Origin: Panax quinquefolius | Lineage: Eukaryota > Streptophyta > Magnoliopsida > Apiales > Araliaceae | DNA: 64,000 bases | Assembly (NCBI GenBank): GCA_020205615.1 | Contig: CM035153.1 | Location: 93,028,792-93,092,791 of the forward strand | Direction of reading: 5' to 3' | Shown: one piece after another, positions 35,718 through 47,589 of the stretch | How the letters are laid out: each line of letters starts with the position of its first letter | Numbering within the stretch: position 1 is the first letter of the stretch | The notes under the pieces: model-generated | Databases searched by the model: none | Seen by the model: only the letters and a program-made list of their open reading frames with translations | Told to the model about the DNA's origin: nothing | Position numbers and translations under genes: made by a program

Positions 35718-38528
35718 TGTGGCGCCCCCCAAAATTAGGTATCGTCACCCATCTTGGGTCGCCACTTACATGGTACATAAATTCAAATACAAACTTAATT
35801 ATACATACGTAGGTGTAACATCGACAATACATAAGCGAGAGTTCTAATAGGAATATTGTCATTTAGACAATATCCATACTCGAGTCCTCATTACATTTAT
35901 TGTCACACTATTTAACGAATAGTGAGGACTACTAATGCTATCTTGGGACCATCACTCTTTTCCCAGACTAAATCCCGGCTATATTCTCATTTCACGAAGA
36001 AACGGTGAAAGAAAGGGTGAGCTCAACTAGCCCGATGAAATATTATAACTAAGATAATGCGAGAATAAATTATCAATAGTCTTGACAATGTTAAGCGATA
36101 AAATACAATAGACAACCGGTTTAAGCTGCGGTGAATATCTGATCCATTAAAAAGTCAGTAGAAAATAAAATCTACTATCTTTTAGGTTTTAAAGGTTTTC
36201 ATCAATTTTTATCACTAAGACTCGGTTTAATGAATAAACCACAATATCTAATCATCCACATACCACGGTCGAGGATTTTCATCAAATTATCAATGGTCAA
36301 GCTATCTTAGAATCACCCCTGGTCATAATCATACCAAAAACTATCCATCAACTTTGCATTACGAGGCCTTTGAGGACTTTTGTCACATCATTTATATCAA
36401 GCCGTGATTATCTTAAGAATGATCCACAGTGTATAATCATACTAAGTTCATCTATGCTTGTAAGCGAAGATAACATAATATAACATGAGGATGATGACAA
36501 TGACATAATAATTCAATAAAACAAGTTCACGAATTAATTTATTAGGGAACTAATAACGTCAAATTATCGACATGATCTTTGCTTTGTAGAGTAAAATTCA
36601 AGAATGCTCGGAAAAAATATTTTCATTAAAAATCTTTGGATGAAGCGCAAAATATCGAGGATATTCCACTAAATTCATGGAGTATAGAAGTCAAAATTTT
36701 AACTTATTTGAGTATAATAGCGAATGAAATAACAAAAGAAATCACCGTGCATGCGGTACTTGCATGAGGCAGGTTATTCAACGAATAATAAATCTGAGAA
36801 TAATAAAAAAAGCGGAACCGGTCGGGTGTAAAACACACAGACGGATATTCGATAGAATAATAAAACGAGAATAATAAAAAAGAATGAACCGGTCGGTTGT
36901 AAAACACCACGAGACGGGATATTCGATAGAATAATAAAAGCGAATAATAAAAGGCGGAACCGAATTAAGGCGTAAAAAACCTGAACGAGGATGTTCAGCG
37001 GAATAATAAAATAATAAATAAGAATGTCACCAAGTATAGGGGATTCGCATATCTGAGTTATTCAACGAAATAAATAAGAATGGAATAATATAAGGATTTC
37101 ACAGTATATAGGGTATTAGCATATCTGAGTCATGTATATATAGGGTATGCCACTTTTACGAGTTATTCAATGAATAATAATAAAGAATGGAATAACGAAG
37201 TTCTCTTCATGAATAAAAAAAATAACACCCCTTACGAGTACAACAAATAATATTCCCTACCTTAGAAGAAATGAATATTGGAAAAGTGAAGTAGCAAAAT
37301 ACTTTTCTTCTTTCTCTATATAGTTTCTCTCTCTAGAGTTTGATTGAATTAAGTAAAATAATGAAGGAATGAGCTTTCTATTTATAGAAAAAGCGAGGGT
37401 GGCTCTTGGTGTTATGAAGGGTCAAAATGACTCTTGGTAATATTGAAGAGACAACTACTATTTGCGAAGGGTAATTAACCCTTGGAACAGAAGAAAGCGA
37501 TTAACTCTTGGTAATATTGAAGGGACAACTACTATTTGCGAAGGGTAATTACTATTGAGAGGTAATTACTATTGGATTGAAGGTAATTACTATTGAAGAA
37601 GGTAATTACTATTGAAGAAGGTAATTACTATTGAAAAGGTAATTACTATTGTGAAGGTAATTACTATTGACAAAGGTAATTACTATTACTATTTACTATT
37701 CTTAATTACTATTCACAAAGGTAATTACTATTGACGAAGGTAAATACTATTGTGAAGGTAATTACTATTCACAAAGTAATGAAAAGTAATTACTATTCAC
37801 AAAGGTAATTACTATTGATGAAGGACTCTTAGATGATGACATATGGGCCCCCCATAAAATAATCAAACTTACCACAAGCGTCTCATATGAGACTCTTTAT
37901 ATACATCGAGGATTGAATAAATATTACCACAAATCATTTTATTTTTAATCAACACATATTTAATCTTTCAACAATTATTAATCATTTATAACTTGTCGTC
38001 TCGATTAATAATTTAATACTTATAACATATTATCTGAGATGATCTTTGTGACAATAATTGAATCGATAATATAAGAGATATGATCGTGAATTCTTTGTAG
38101 CAATAATTGAGCATAGTTGAGTGACTTCTCACGTAAGCATCGATAATCGATATCGTGTGCTCTTATACTACTGACTCTGCGTATTCTTTGTACTTTTACT
38201 CTTAGGGTAGTTCAGCGGTTTTGTGGTAACACCTCTGTTATTTTTATATAAAAAAAAAATTTTGTGGTTTTCTAACTACGACAATACTTACTAATGAGGT
38301 CCACTTGGATTATTATCATTATCCAACAGGTCCATGATGATTGATTGGTAATCGTCATACGAATATTCCAACGAAAAAGAATATATTCCCAGAACCAAGC
38401 GATATATTTATAACAACTTACTTACTTTGCAAAATTTATAAATATTACCTGACTATAACATTATATCAAATTTATTCCATAATATTCAAAATAATATTTA
38501 TAAAAAAATTCATCTTTATTTATAAAAA
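35718..38528 (-). repeat. 5' LTR (minus orientation) of second chromovirus
   Basis: Left end TGTGGCGCCCCCCAAAATTAGG is the LTR terminus next to the primer-binding site. Right end stops at about 38528, some 15 bases short of the partner LTR. TATTTATA at 37379-37386. Tandem arrays at 36770-37110 and 37545-37825. Confidence 0.82.
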
Positions 38529-39040
38529 ATAGTATTTAAATCACAAATTTAAATTAAAAGGAAAGTTTTTATATATGTATATTAATTAAGTATGACTTAA
38601 TGAAGTTATATATATATAAATTTAGATTTTATGAAATTAGGTTTTGATTAATTCCATTTAACTACTATATATAGGATATATAGCAACTACTTAGGGTTAA
38701 TTCATAACTTGAAAACCCTAGCCGCTCTTAGAGAGAGACTAGAGAGAAAACATACAGTTTCATAAAGGTTCCTTTGGTGGCTAGTACATGAAGTCCCTCT
38801 TATTGCGAGAATCGTTCGACGCGGTTCGTCGCGGCGTTAAATGTGGATACCATAGAGGCGTAGTTTAAGTGAAGAATTGCGTTAAGGATTGACGCATCAA
38901 TTTCAGATTCTCGTTTTTCATATTCGGTATAATCTCTAAACAACTGAGTTAATTGTTTTTCGCATGGATCCTGTTTTTGGGTTTTGGAAATTGCTTTGAT
39001 TATTTTATTTCCATTGCATTTTTGTGTCGAAATCCCTACA
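38529..39040 (+). repeat. Probable Copia-like LTR end, left-truncated
   Basis: Contains AAAACCCTAGCCGC, AGAGAGAGACTAGAGAGAAA, and ends GTGTCGAAATCCCTACA, features common at the R-U5 end of plant Ty1/copia LTRs. The right border is supported because ATATCATGATATGACC that follows is continuous in the tandem Athila copy at 44182. The left end is lost. Confidence 0.5.
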
Positions 39041-39042
39041 AT

Positions 39043-39330
39043 ATCATGATATGACCCCCATCCCCACCAGTCACTGATGAGCCAATGGGCAAAAGGAATG
39101 AGGCCGAGTCATGTATAATGTTTCAGAGACAAAGTCAAAAATAGAACTTGTGGCCTGCTCAACGCCAAGATACAATGCATCATTACAATATTAGCTCTTT
39201 CACTGCACTGGCAGAAGATTTCTCTCGCTTCAATCTAAATTCAGATCCAGTTCAGCTGCATGTTCCTCCTCTTCTTCTGTATACCCCCTTTAGATGACGA
39301 AGGTCTCCACGACGAGCTTTGACTCGTCCC
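39043..39330 (+). pseudogene. End of Athila env-position ORF, copy A
   Basis: Across frames the segments ISSFTALAEDFSRFNLNS-like and VQLHVPPLLP can be read, as at the C-terminus of the ORF in the Athila element near 5290-5440 (same position, proline-rich, acidic tail). Stops and frame changes are present. The counterpart in copy B is at 44185-44475. Confidence 0.5.
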
Positions 39331-39398
39331 TCAGGTAAGTCCTCGCGCTTAATTTATTTTATTTTCATGTAATGAGGACATTACTTGTGTTAAGTTTA

Positions 39399-39415
39399 GG
39401 GGGGGGGGGGGGGGG
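39399..39415 (+). promoter_or_regulatory. Polypurine-like tract with 17-base G-run
   Basis: TTAAGTTTA followed by an uninterrupted run of G, against GAGGGGGGAGGGGG in copy B near 44541. The long homopolymer could be real expansion or a base-calling artefact. Confidence 0.6.
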
Positions 39416-39514
39416 TTAGTAGTTTTAATAGTTAGTTTGCTTGTGAATTCATAATATGTGGTTACATAGTATGATACATTAGTAGTTGTTAACTTTCATT
39501 CATTCATATATGTG

Positions 39515-39515
<1 letters not shown>

Positions 39516-39551
<36 letters not shown>
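39516..39551. repeat. (TA)n microsatellite, insertion target
   Basis: TA run in which the solo LTR landed. Confidence 0.9.
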
Positions 39552-39554
<3 letters not shown>

Positions 39555-42399
39555 CAACCGAGATTTTGTAATTTAATTTAAATATTTATTGGATTAAATA
39601 AATATTTTTTCGATGAATTAATTATTAGATTAAATGATTAATTGATGAAGTGGTGGTAGATTAATTTAATTATATGTGTTATATTTATTAAATTAATGTG
39701 GAGAATTTTTTATTATTCAAGTATGTGATTATGTGAGCTTATTGTATTAAAAGAAATATTTAATAAGCACGATAGTATTTTAATTAATTTAATTATTAAT
39801 TAGAGATTTAATAATTTGACATTATTAATCAAAGAGAATTTGAATTATGCGACTATGTGTATTAATGAGAAATTATTATATTTTATTTAAAGTAAATTAA
39901 ATAAGATATTAGATTTATTTATATGGATGTGACATTACTTAAACTATATAATAAAGCTTTATTAAATTAAATAATTTTTAAAACCTATTCTAACTAGCCA
40001 AACATGGCCTTAGAGGGAGTTGAGGGCGATTACCCATGGTAGAATGTAGCCCGACCACAACTTCGACGCCTTCTTCTTTATTATACGATTTCCCCTTCCT
40101 TTTCTTCATTAATTTTCCTAAGTCTAGAAAGTGTCAGAGAGAGCGTCGGAGAAAGATACAAAGAGAGAGTTGAGAATTCAAAGTTTTGCGGAGGAGGAAT
40201 TCACTTCCTAGTAAGTTATATTCTACGCTTTGGGTAATTCTCTCCAACCCAAATTCCTATTTTACGTCTTTTAAAGTTTTCATGAATATGGCTTTCATTT
40301 ATTCTGTAATTCACTGTAAATTGGGAAAGGGTGTTGTTATAGGGATATGTGTAATGATTCGAGTAGTATATCATGTTTTAATATATATTATATGGGTTTT
40401 CATATCTTCTATTTCATGAAATTATACAGTAAAAGTTTTCAGAGTATGTTATATGGCCATATGGCCTTATACGTGAATTTTATATGTCAAATATAATTTA
40501 TTTTGCAAAATTCACACATTGATATGATTATGCATGTTAAAATGAACAAAATGAAACTTGAATGGTTGGTTTTGACTTTATAACAAATCCGTAGCATTAA
40601 AATCCATGTTTTTGTTCAAGAACTTCAAGAAAATCAAGAACAGTCCAATTTGCATGCTTTAATTCTGTGATTATGTGTTTTAATGGGTGAAAATCACTTC
40701 ATAGATGTTAAGTATTGATTATTTTTGAATTCTAGCATGTGGGTATGTCTAAATTCGTGTAAAAATAAGTTGATTGGAAATTTTTAGTCGTTTTACGCAA
40801 TTTTATGAATTGCGAAAACTAGAATCTGAGTCTCGCGTCATGGCATGAACTCCAGTTCATTTCTCGCGTCGTAGCGCCAAGTGTCCTAAGTAGTGCCATG
40901 GCGCTACATGACTCGAGAGTTAATACAAAAGTAAGTGAAATACAATACCACTTAGCGAAATGTCCGAAAAAATGTTTTTTAAAGTGTTCAAGTATAGGAA
41001 TGTGTTGGTAACTTAGTCTAATGAATATAAAGACTTGTTAGACCTATAATGAGATGTTAAAATAAATTCTTAACATGTGCATAACACAATTACGTGTAAA
41101 CTGAATGATCAAATGCATAGTTACCTTATTGTTTGTGAAGTCTTAATTTTTGACAATAAGTGTAGTAATTTACTAAGTATAGTCATGAACTCGAGTTAGA
41201 CAAAGAATAAACTTGTGATGTTTAGTACGTTATTATTGACTAGTATTGTGAACGTAATTGATATGTAGGATTTAATTCAAAGAACGAGTTTGTTTAAGTG
41301 TAATCTATGCACGAGGCAAGTTTCTAAATCTTATCTTGTTACATTGAGCAAGTTTTCTAACTCTACATTTACGTTGAGGAAGTTTCTTACCCTAAACTTT
41401 CGTTGAGCAAGTTTCCTAACCTTATTGTTATCGTTATATAAATTGATTAATTCCTCTTTCGATATTGAGCAAGTTCTCATTATTATTGATCAAGCCTGTC
41501 TTGGATATTAAAGTTTATTAATCTTCAAGCATGATGTTGTTATACAATAATTATTCTATTGTATACCTTTTGAGATGTTATTCAAGTTAAATATTCATTT
41601 ACTGTTAAACATTATTGGACTAGCGAACCCTTATTGATTCTACTAGTCCATAGTTGATGAGCGTTCTAAATTTTAGAATCCCTTGATGAATTATCCAAAC
41701 CAAACTTCCTTTTGTGCGGACTTGAATGTCAAACTGAGATGAACAACCCTGTATAGAGGATTATTTACGCTTTAGCATTAAGATATTGTGAATAAGATTA
41801 TGGTACTAAGGGTAATGATCCCCTAAATCACGAGAAGAAGAGTACATAGTCTTATATTATTAAAGGTTTCAAGTAAAAACACTTGACAACCTAGGACATA
41901 GTTCAAGTCTTATGACTCTCGAATTTCTTTTGATTCTTGTTATCCATTCTTGATTCAAAAGTTGAGCTTTATATCAGAAGTTATTATTTCTCTCGCATGT
42001 TATTATTCATTGTTATATTGTTATACTTGTGGGCAATCGTGCTCACTCTTACGTAATAATAACATTGCGATTAAAACGAAAGAGCGATTTAACCTTCCAC
42101 TAGTAAGGGCAAGGAAAGCTTAGCAAGTAATGAAGACGATTATTTATGTGATTATGTAATGATAGTTAGACCTGATGTTACTTAAGACTTATTTGTTTAT
42201 GTTTTCTGCACAGATGTTTTAAGGTTAGAGTAACCTGGGATTTATTTTTATTCAGTTGATGTAACCCCATAAGGGGAGAGATTTATTATTTATTTATTCT
42301 ATTGCATGGTTAGCATTTTATTTATGGGTAGATAGATAGATGATGTTTGTACAGTGAACACCAAATCCTGTGGAAATGGAAGTACCGGATTTGGGGGTG

Positions 42400-42404
<5 letters not shown>
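39552..42404 (+). repeat. Solo LTR inserted in Athila copy A
   Basis: TGACAACCGAG start, TTTGGGGGTGTCACA end, 2.85 kb, no coding content. Copy B runs through this point without it, so it is an insertion, and no internal retroelement sequence flanks it, so it is a solo LTR. The target is a (TA)n tract, so the duplication cannot be read. Includes a repeated GTTGAGCAAGTTTC block at 41330-41480. Confidence 0.8.
41330..41480. repeat. ~35-bp tandem repeat in solo LTR
   Basis: Three to four units of CGTTGAGCAAGTTTCCTAAC type. Confidence 0.7.

Positions 42405-42460
<56 letters not shown>
42401..42460. repeat. (CA)n(TA)n compound microsatellite
   Basis: CA run continuing into a TA run at the solo LTR right end; overlapping open frames here are artefacts of the repeat. 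Confidence 0.95.
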
Positions 42461-42461
<1 letters not shown>

Positions 42462-42880
42462 ATTCATTCGATATTCACATAGAATTTGTGTTAGTAGATG
42501 CATGCATAGAGCATCTTGCACTGAGATTAAGCATAAATGTCATGGTATGTTAGGTAATGGCCGATGATGAGACTAGTTTACCATGTGCGTACATATAATT
42601 AACTGTCATGTGTTTATTGGTTTTGAACATAGGAACCACATAGCATACATTATGGCTTTCTTCTAATTTCAAGCACATCAACTGAATATCAGTAGCAATT
42701 AGGGAATTTATGTAAGAAAACCCATGGGCATTCACTTGATCATTATTTAAAATTATGTTTTTGCTACTGCATAAGTTTAGGGGATTTTGGTTTACATATA
42801 TAAAAAAAATATGAAAACATGAAAAAAAAAGAAAAATAGAAAAATAATTATATGTGAATTAAAACTAGCTTAGTTTAACT

Positions 42881-43005
42881 TCGTGGCCTTTGTTACTCGG
42901 ACGAGTATGTCCTAGGGGATGTCTTTACACCCAGCGCCCTAAAGCCTTCGGGTTTGGGAGTCGTTTGTCAAAATTCCACTACACGGGTAACATTAAAAAG
43001 CCTAA
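42881..43005 (+). other. Conserved Athila non-coding block, copy A
   Basis: GTCTTTACACCCAGCGCCCT and GGTTTGGGAGTC, then AAAAAGCCTAA, in the same order as 6001-6125. Confidence 0.6.
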
Positions 43006-43346
43006 CGAAGTTGGACATTACCTGAATTCGTATACATGGGAAATAATCGTGGGAAATAATCTGGAGTATTAAAATGCACCCGCAATGTATGAGAATTTAA
43101 CGCTTTATATTTTATTGTTTATTAACCTGATTTCTCTCGTGCTTGTGTGGATGCCATGTTTAGTTAAAAATGTGTAGAAGGGTGAATGTGTCCATAAATT
43201 TGATTACATAAATGATTTTGAAACTACTAATACAATGTTGGGTACACACACACAAGGAGGTTAGAGTTGTGTTAGTGAGGTGAGAATGTGAGAAGTCAAA
43301 AATATACATGTTGTGATTTTGATTGCAAGTTAGATGTTTATCTCTT

Positions 43347-43351
<5 letters not shown>

Positions 43352-43396
<45 letters not shown>
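43352..43396. repeat. (TA)n microsatellite
   Basis: TA run; the equivalent in copy B is at 45537-45571, shorter. Confidence 0.95.
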
Positions 43397-43398
<2 letters not shown>

Positions 43399-43506
43399 CT
43401 ATGGTTATTGCTCGATCTCATTAGTTGAATTCATTGTATTTAGTTTATGTTAGGGTAGTTGTTTAAATTGCTTGAGAACAAGCAAGTATTTAAGTTTGGG
43501 GATATT

Positions 43507-44090
43507 TGATGAGTGGGTAGAAAACCTACGAGTATGGTATTTCTTAGCTTAGTATATTCTTATTTTTTGAGTAATACATGTTACTTTTGATAGTTTTGGT
43601 CTGCTTTGCAGGAATGAAGTGGGGATGAGACTAAGGAGCTGAAAAGAAAGAAAAGATTGAAGTTTGGCAGACTGACAATGGAGCGTGGGTTACACTTCAA
43701 ATAAGTTGAATATGGTGCGAGGCGCACTGGGACTGAGTGGAGTTTCTGCTAGCATTGCGTGGGTCGCGTAGCTTATCAAAGGATTATGGCGCGGGGCGCG
43801 TCGCTCTGATGTGTTCTACAGATTTTGTTACTTATTTGCGCAGAAGTTGTTTTAAAAAAGGATATGGATATTACCTTATGAAATAGGGTTTGCTAGACGC
43901 TTTAAATACTTTCTTTTGGGATTGTTTTGGGGATTTTTTAACATGATATTCATTAAGAGCCATCTTGTGGAGACTTGGAGTTTGCATTGGAGAACATTGA
44001 AGGCAGAGATTGAATCTTAAAGATTAGAGATTCCTCGACAGAGTTTTTCTTCTTCGCTTAACTTCATTATATGTGCTTATAATTCGAATA
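43507..44090 (+). repeat. Athila LTR of copy A, truncated
   Basis: Starts TGATGAGTGGG after TTTAAGTTTGGGGATATT. Follows LTR copy B closely until about 44090, then jumps to the ORF sequence of copy B. GC-rich block with GGCGCGGGGCGCGTCGC near 43791. Confidence 0.78.
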
Positions 44091-45073
44091 AATTCAGCAC
44101 CCTAAGGAAATCATTGACCATGAAATAATTGACAAATATAGAGCATGGGATGGGGCACTATCACATCCGAGAGGAGTAAGGGTATATCATGATATGACCC
44201 CCATCCCTACCAGTCACTGATGAGCCAATGGGCGAAAGGAATGAGGCCGAGTCATGTACAATGTTTCAGAGACAAAGTCAAAAATAGAACTTGTGGCTTG
44301 CTCAATGCCAAGATACAATGCATCAGTACAATATTAGCGCTTTCACTGCACTGGCAGAAGATTTCTCTCGCTTCAATCTAAATTCATATCCAGTTCAGCT
44401 GCATGTTCCTCCTCTTCTTCCGTGTACCCCCTTTAGATGACGAAGGTCCCCACGACGAGCTTTGACTCGTCCCTCAGGTAAGTCTTCGCACTTAATTTAT
44501 TTTATTTTCATGTAATGAGGACATTACTTGTGTTAAGTTTGAGGGGGGAGGGGGTTAGTAGTTTTAATAGTTGGTTTGCTTGTGAATTCATAATATGTGG
44601 TTACATAGTGTGATGCATTAGTAGTTGTTAACTTTCATTCATTCACATATATATATATATATATAAATTCATTCGATATTCACATAGAATTTGTGTTAGT
44701 AGATGCATGCATAGAGCATCTTGCACTGAGATTAAGCATAAATACCTTGGTATGTTAGGTAATGGCCGATGATGAGACTGGTTTACCATGTTCGTGCATA
44801 TAATTAACTGTCATGTGTTGATTGGTTTTGAACATAGGAACCACAGCATAAATTATGGCTTTCTTCCAATTTCAACACATCAACTGACTATTAGTAGCGA
44901 TTAGGGAATTTATATAAGAAAAACCATGGGCATTCACTTGATCATTATTTAAAATTATGTTTTTGCCACTGCATAAGTTTGGGGGATTTTGGTTTACATA
45001 TATAAAAAAAATGAAAACATGAAAAAAAATAGAACACTAATTATATGTCAATTAAAACTAGCTTAATTTAACT

Positions 45074-45200
45074 TCGTTGCCTTTGTTACTCGGACGAGTA
45101 TGTCCTAGGGGATGTCTTTACGCCTAGCGCCCTAAAGCCTTCGGGTTTGGGAGTCGTTTGTCAAAAGTCCACTACACGGGTAACATTAAAAAGCCTAAGC
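45074..45200 (+). other. Conserved Athila non-coding block, copy B
   Basis: GTCTTTACGCCTAGCGCCCT, GGTTTGGGAGTC and AAAAAGCCTAAG as in 6001-6125 and copy A. Confidence 0.6.
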
Positions 45201-45533
45201 AAGTTGGACATTGCACAATTTAGACATGGGAAATAACTGGTGGGAAATAACTGGAGTATTAAAATGCACCCGCAATGTATGAGAATTTAACGCTTTATAT
45301 TTTATTGCTTATTAACCTCATTTCTCTCGTGCTTGTGTGGATGCCATGTTTAGTTGAAAATTTGTAGAAGGGTGAATGTGTCCATAAATTTGATTACATA
45401 AATGATTTTGAAACTACTAATACAACGTTGGGTACACACACACAAGGAGGTTAGAGTTGTGTTAGTGAGGTGAGAATGTGAGAAGTCAAAAATATACATG
45501 ATGTGATTTTGATTGCAAGTTAGATATTTTTCT

Positions 45534-45575
<42 letters not shown>

Positions 45576-45686
45576 CTACCATGGTTATTGCTCGATCTCA
45601 TTAGTTGAATTCATTGTGTTTAGTTTATGTTAGGGTAGTTGTGTAAATTGCTTGAAAACAAGCAAGTATTTAAGTTTGGGGATATT

Positions 45687-47013
45687 TGTTGAGTGGGTAG
45701 AAAACCTACGAGTACGGTATTTCTTAGCTTAGTATATTCTTATTTTCTGAGTAATACATGTTACTTTTGATAGTTTTGGTGTGCTTTGCAGGAATGAAGT
45801 GCGAATGAGACTAAGGAGCTGAAAAGAAAGAAAAGATTGAAGTTTGGTAGACTGACAATGGAGCGCGGGTTGCACTTCAAATAAGTTGAATATGGCGCGA
45901 GGTGCACTGGGGCTGAGTGGGGTTTCTGTTAGCATGGTGTGGGTCGCGTAGCTTATCAAAGGGTTATGGCGCGGGGCGCGTCGCTCTGATGTGTTCTGTA
46001 GATTTTGTTACTTATTTACGCAGAAGTTGTTTTAAAAAAGGATATGGATATTACCTTATGAAATAGGGTTTGCTAGAGGCTTTAAATACTTTCTTTTGGG
46101 ATTGTTTTGGGGGATTTTTTTAACATGATATTCATTGAGAGCCATCTTGTGGAGACTTGGAGTTTGCATTGGAGAACATTGAAGGCAAAGATTGAATCTT
46201 AAAGATTAGAGATTCCTCGACAGAGTTTTTCTTCTTCGCTTAACTTCATTATATATGCTTATAGTTCTATTTAATTTTGATCTTCTTGTTTGTATTATGA
46301 TGATGAACTAATTTCCCAATTAGGGGTACAATGGAACCTTTTGCAAAGCATTAATTCAGTTACCTAATATTTTCATTTGTTGATCCTATAGAGTTAATTA
46401 TTATATTTTGTGCTTAATCTATTAATTGTCTAGCTAGCAATTAATTTGATATCTTTGATGAATTTGAAAGAGAAAATCTTAGATTAGATCTTAATATATA
46501 ACAAATGAATTTGTTGGTTCTTGTTAAGGATAAAATAATAGTGTATGAGATGAAAGTACGTGTATTACATGCGTAACTGTGTTAGGAGTTTGTGCTTAAC
46601 GAATCTGTTTTAAGTGTCTTGCACAAAAGTAGCAAAATAAGTGAAATATGTCTTTTTATTAATGATTGATAGATGTTACTAAATTGATAGGCAATCCTAG
46701 TTGGCAACTCATTGGATTAAATAAGTGGAAATATGGAGATGAGATTATTGTAAAGAAATTGGGGAAATTGTATTCTTATGTCTTTATTATCTGGTAATTA
46801 ATAATTGTTAGTTAATTGATTTTTATTTTTTTTAATCAAAAAATTTCACAAATCAACTAGAGTGATTGTTTAAGTGAATTTTAATTGATAAAAACTTGTT
46901 AATTAGATTAATTGTTAGTAATTATTCCATGTGCGTTCGACACTCTTCTTACTTTTTTATTACTTGATTGACCGTGTGCACTTACGCGTATTTGTCATTA
47001 TATAAATCAGACA
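45687..47013 (+). repeat. Athila LTR of copy B, complete
   Basis: TGTTGAGTGGG start, ATCAGACA end, 1.33 kb. The end region has GTTCGACACTCTTC and TTGACCGTGTGCACTTACGC, parallel to the LTR at 6626-7872. Tat internal sequence follows. Confidence 0.75.
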
Positions 47014-47589
47014 ATAAGTTTTTGAATGGCAATCTTGCAACTGTCAATGTCGAACTAGAATATCATGTCCGTATACAAAGCGATATGTATGTGATCAGTC
47101 TCGATGAGGGAGTTGAGAAACAATCAATACCAACCTATTGGGGCCCCAACTTTAAAGCCTAGAGTTTTCATCAAAGTAATATCAGGTAGTCGAGAAATGA
47201 TATCCTTGGGTTTCTGGCCTAGACAAAGGTTAGGGAAGAGTCAGCAAGGAATTAGAAGTCTAGTTCAAATTCCTAGCTAGACAGAGAAGGCTAGATTAGG
47301 TTATTCCTCTGGATCAAACCTTTGGAACCCGCACAAGTATTCACCGATTCCTTCCTCTACCATTCTGATACCAAACCTTACGATTGCAAGATTTTTGAAG
47401 CCTATGAGGAAAATCCATGTTGCGGCCACCAGTATGCTAATTCCTATGGTTAAACCGATCATTGGAAAAGAAGTTCTGAAGCTTGAGAAGGAAAGCAAGA
47501 AGGGGGATGAAAGGTTCCTACGGGGAGGACAAAACCCGTTTGCAATGATATCCTATATGATGATTATGCAGAAGATCAACCCACGATTA
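47014..47589 (+). pseudogene. Tat/Ogre-like pol fragment with G-patch-like segment
   Basis: A frame reads MISLGFWPRQRLGKSQQGIR from 47197 and, after a stop, a KARLGYSS segment. The glycine-spaced pattern resembles the G-patch-like piece found between protease and RT in Tat-type elements. Another frame carries EPAQVFTDSFLYHSDTKPYD near 47329, so at least one frameshift is present. Upstream is the Athila LTR; downstream a minus-strand LTR splits the gene. Residues are few, so the assignment rests on pattern and on the RT that follows at 51850. Confidence 0.55.

Larger units (their letters stand above)
29294..38528 (-). mobile_element. Related chromovirus on minus strand, internally rearranged
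   Basis: Two LTRs (29294-32058 and 35718-38528) lie around a 3.66-kb interior. On the minus strand: LTR, primer-binding site at 35705-35715, leader and possible gag sequence, foreign or scrambled sequence, then about 100 bases resembling the end of the chromodomain region, a polypurine tract at 32059-32070, and the second LTR. The leader matches that of the element at 18788. RT and integrase are not recognisable. Both outer ends lack about 13-17 bases compared with the inner ends, so a target duplication cannot be checked. Confidence 0.75.
39041..47013 (+). mobile_element. Two tandem partial Athila 3' ends
   Basis: Copy A is 39041-39551 plus 42405-44090; copy B is 44091-47013. Both hold the end of the env-position ORF, polypurine-like tracts, the conserved non-coding block and an LTR. 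Copy A's LTR (43507-44090) stops abruptly, and copy B starts there with earlier ORF sequence. Copy A is split by a solo LTR that copy B lacks. Neither copy has pol. Confidence 0.75.

Noticed and set aside
39552..42404. Full retrotransposon between 39552 and 42404
   Set aside because: Only TG...CA LTR sequence is present, with no primer site, polypurine tract or pol; the other tandem copy lacks it, so a solo LTR fits.
42318..42567. Open frames on both strands across the (CA)n(TA)n tract
   Set aside because: They encode only dipeptide repeats from the microsatellite and solo LTR end.
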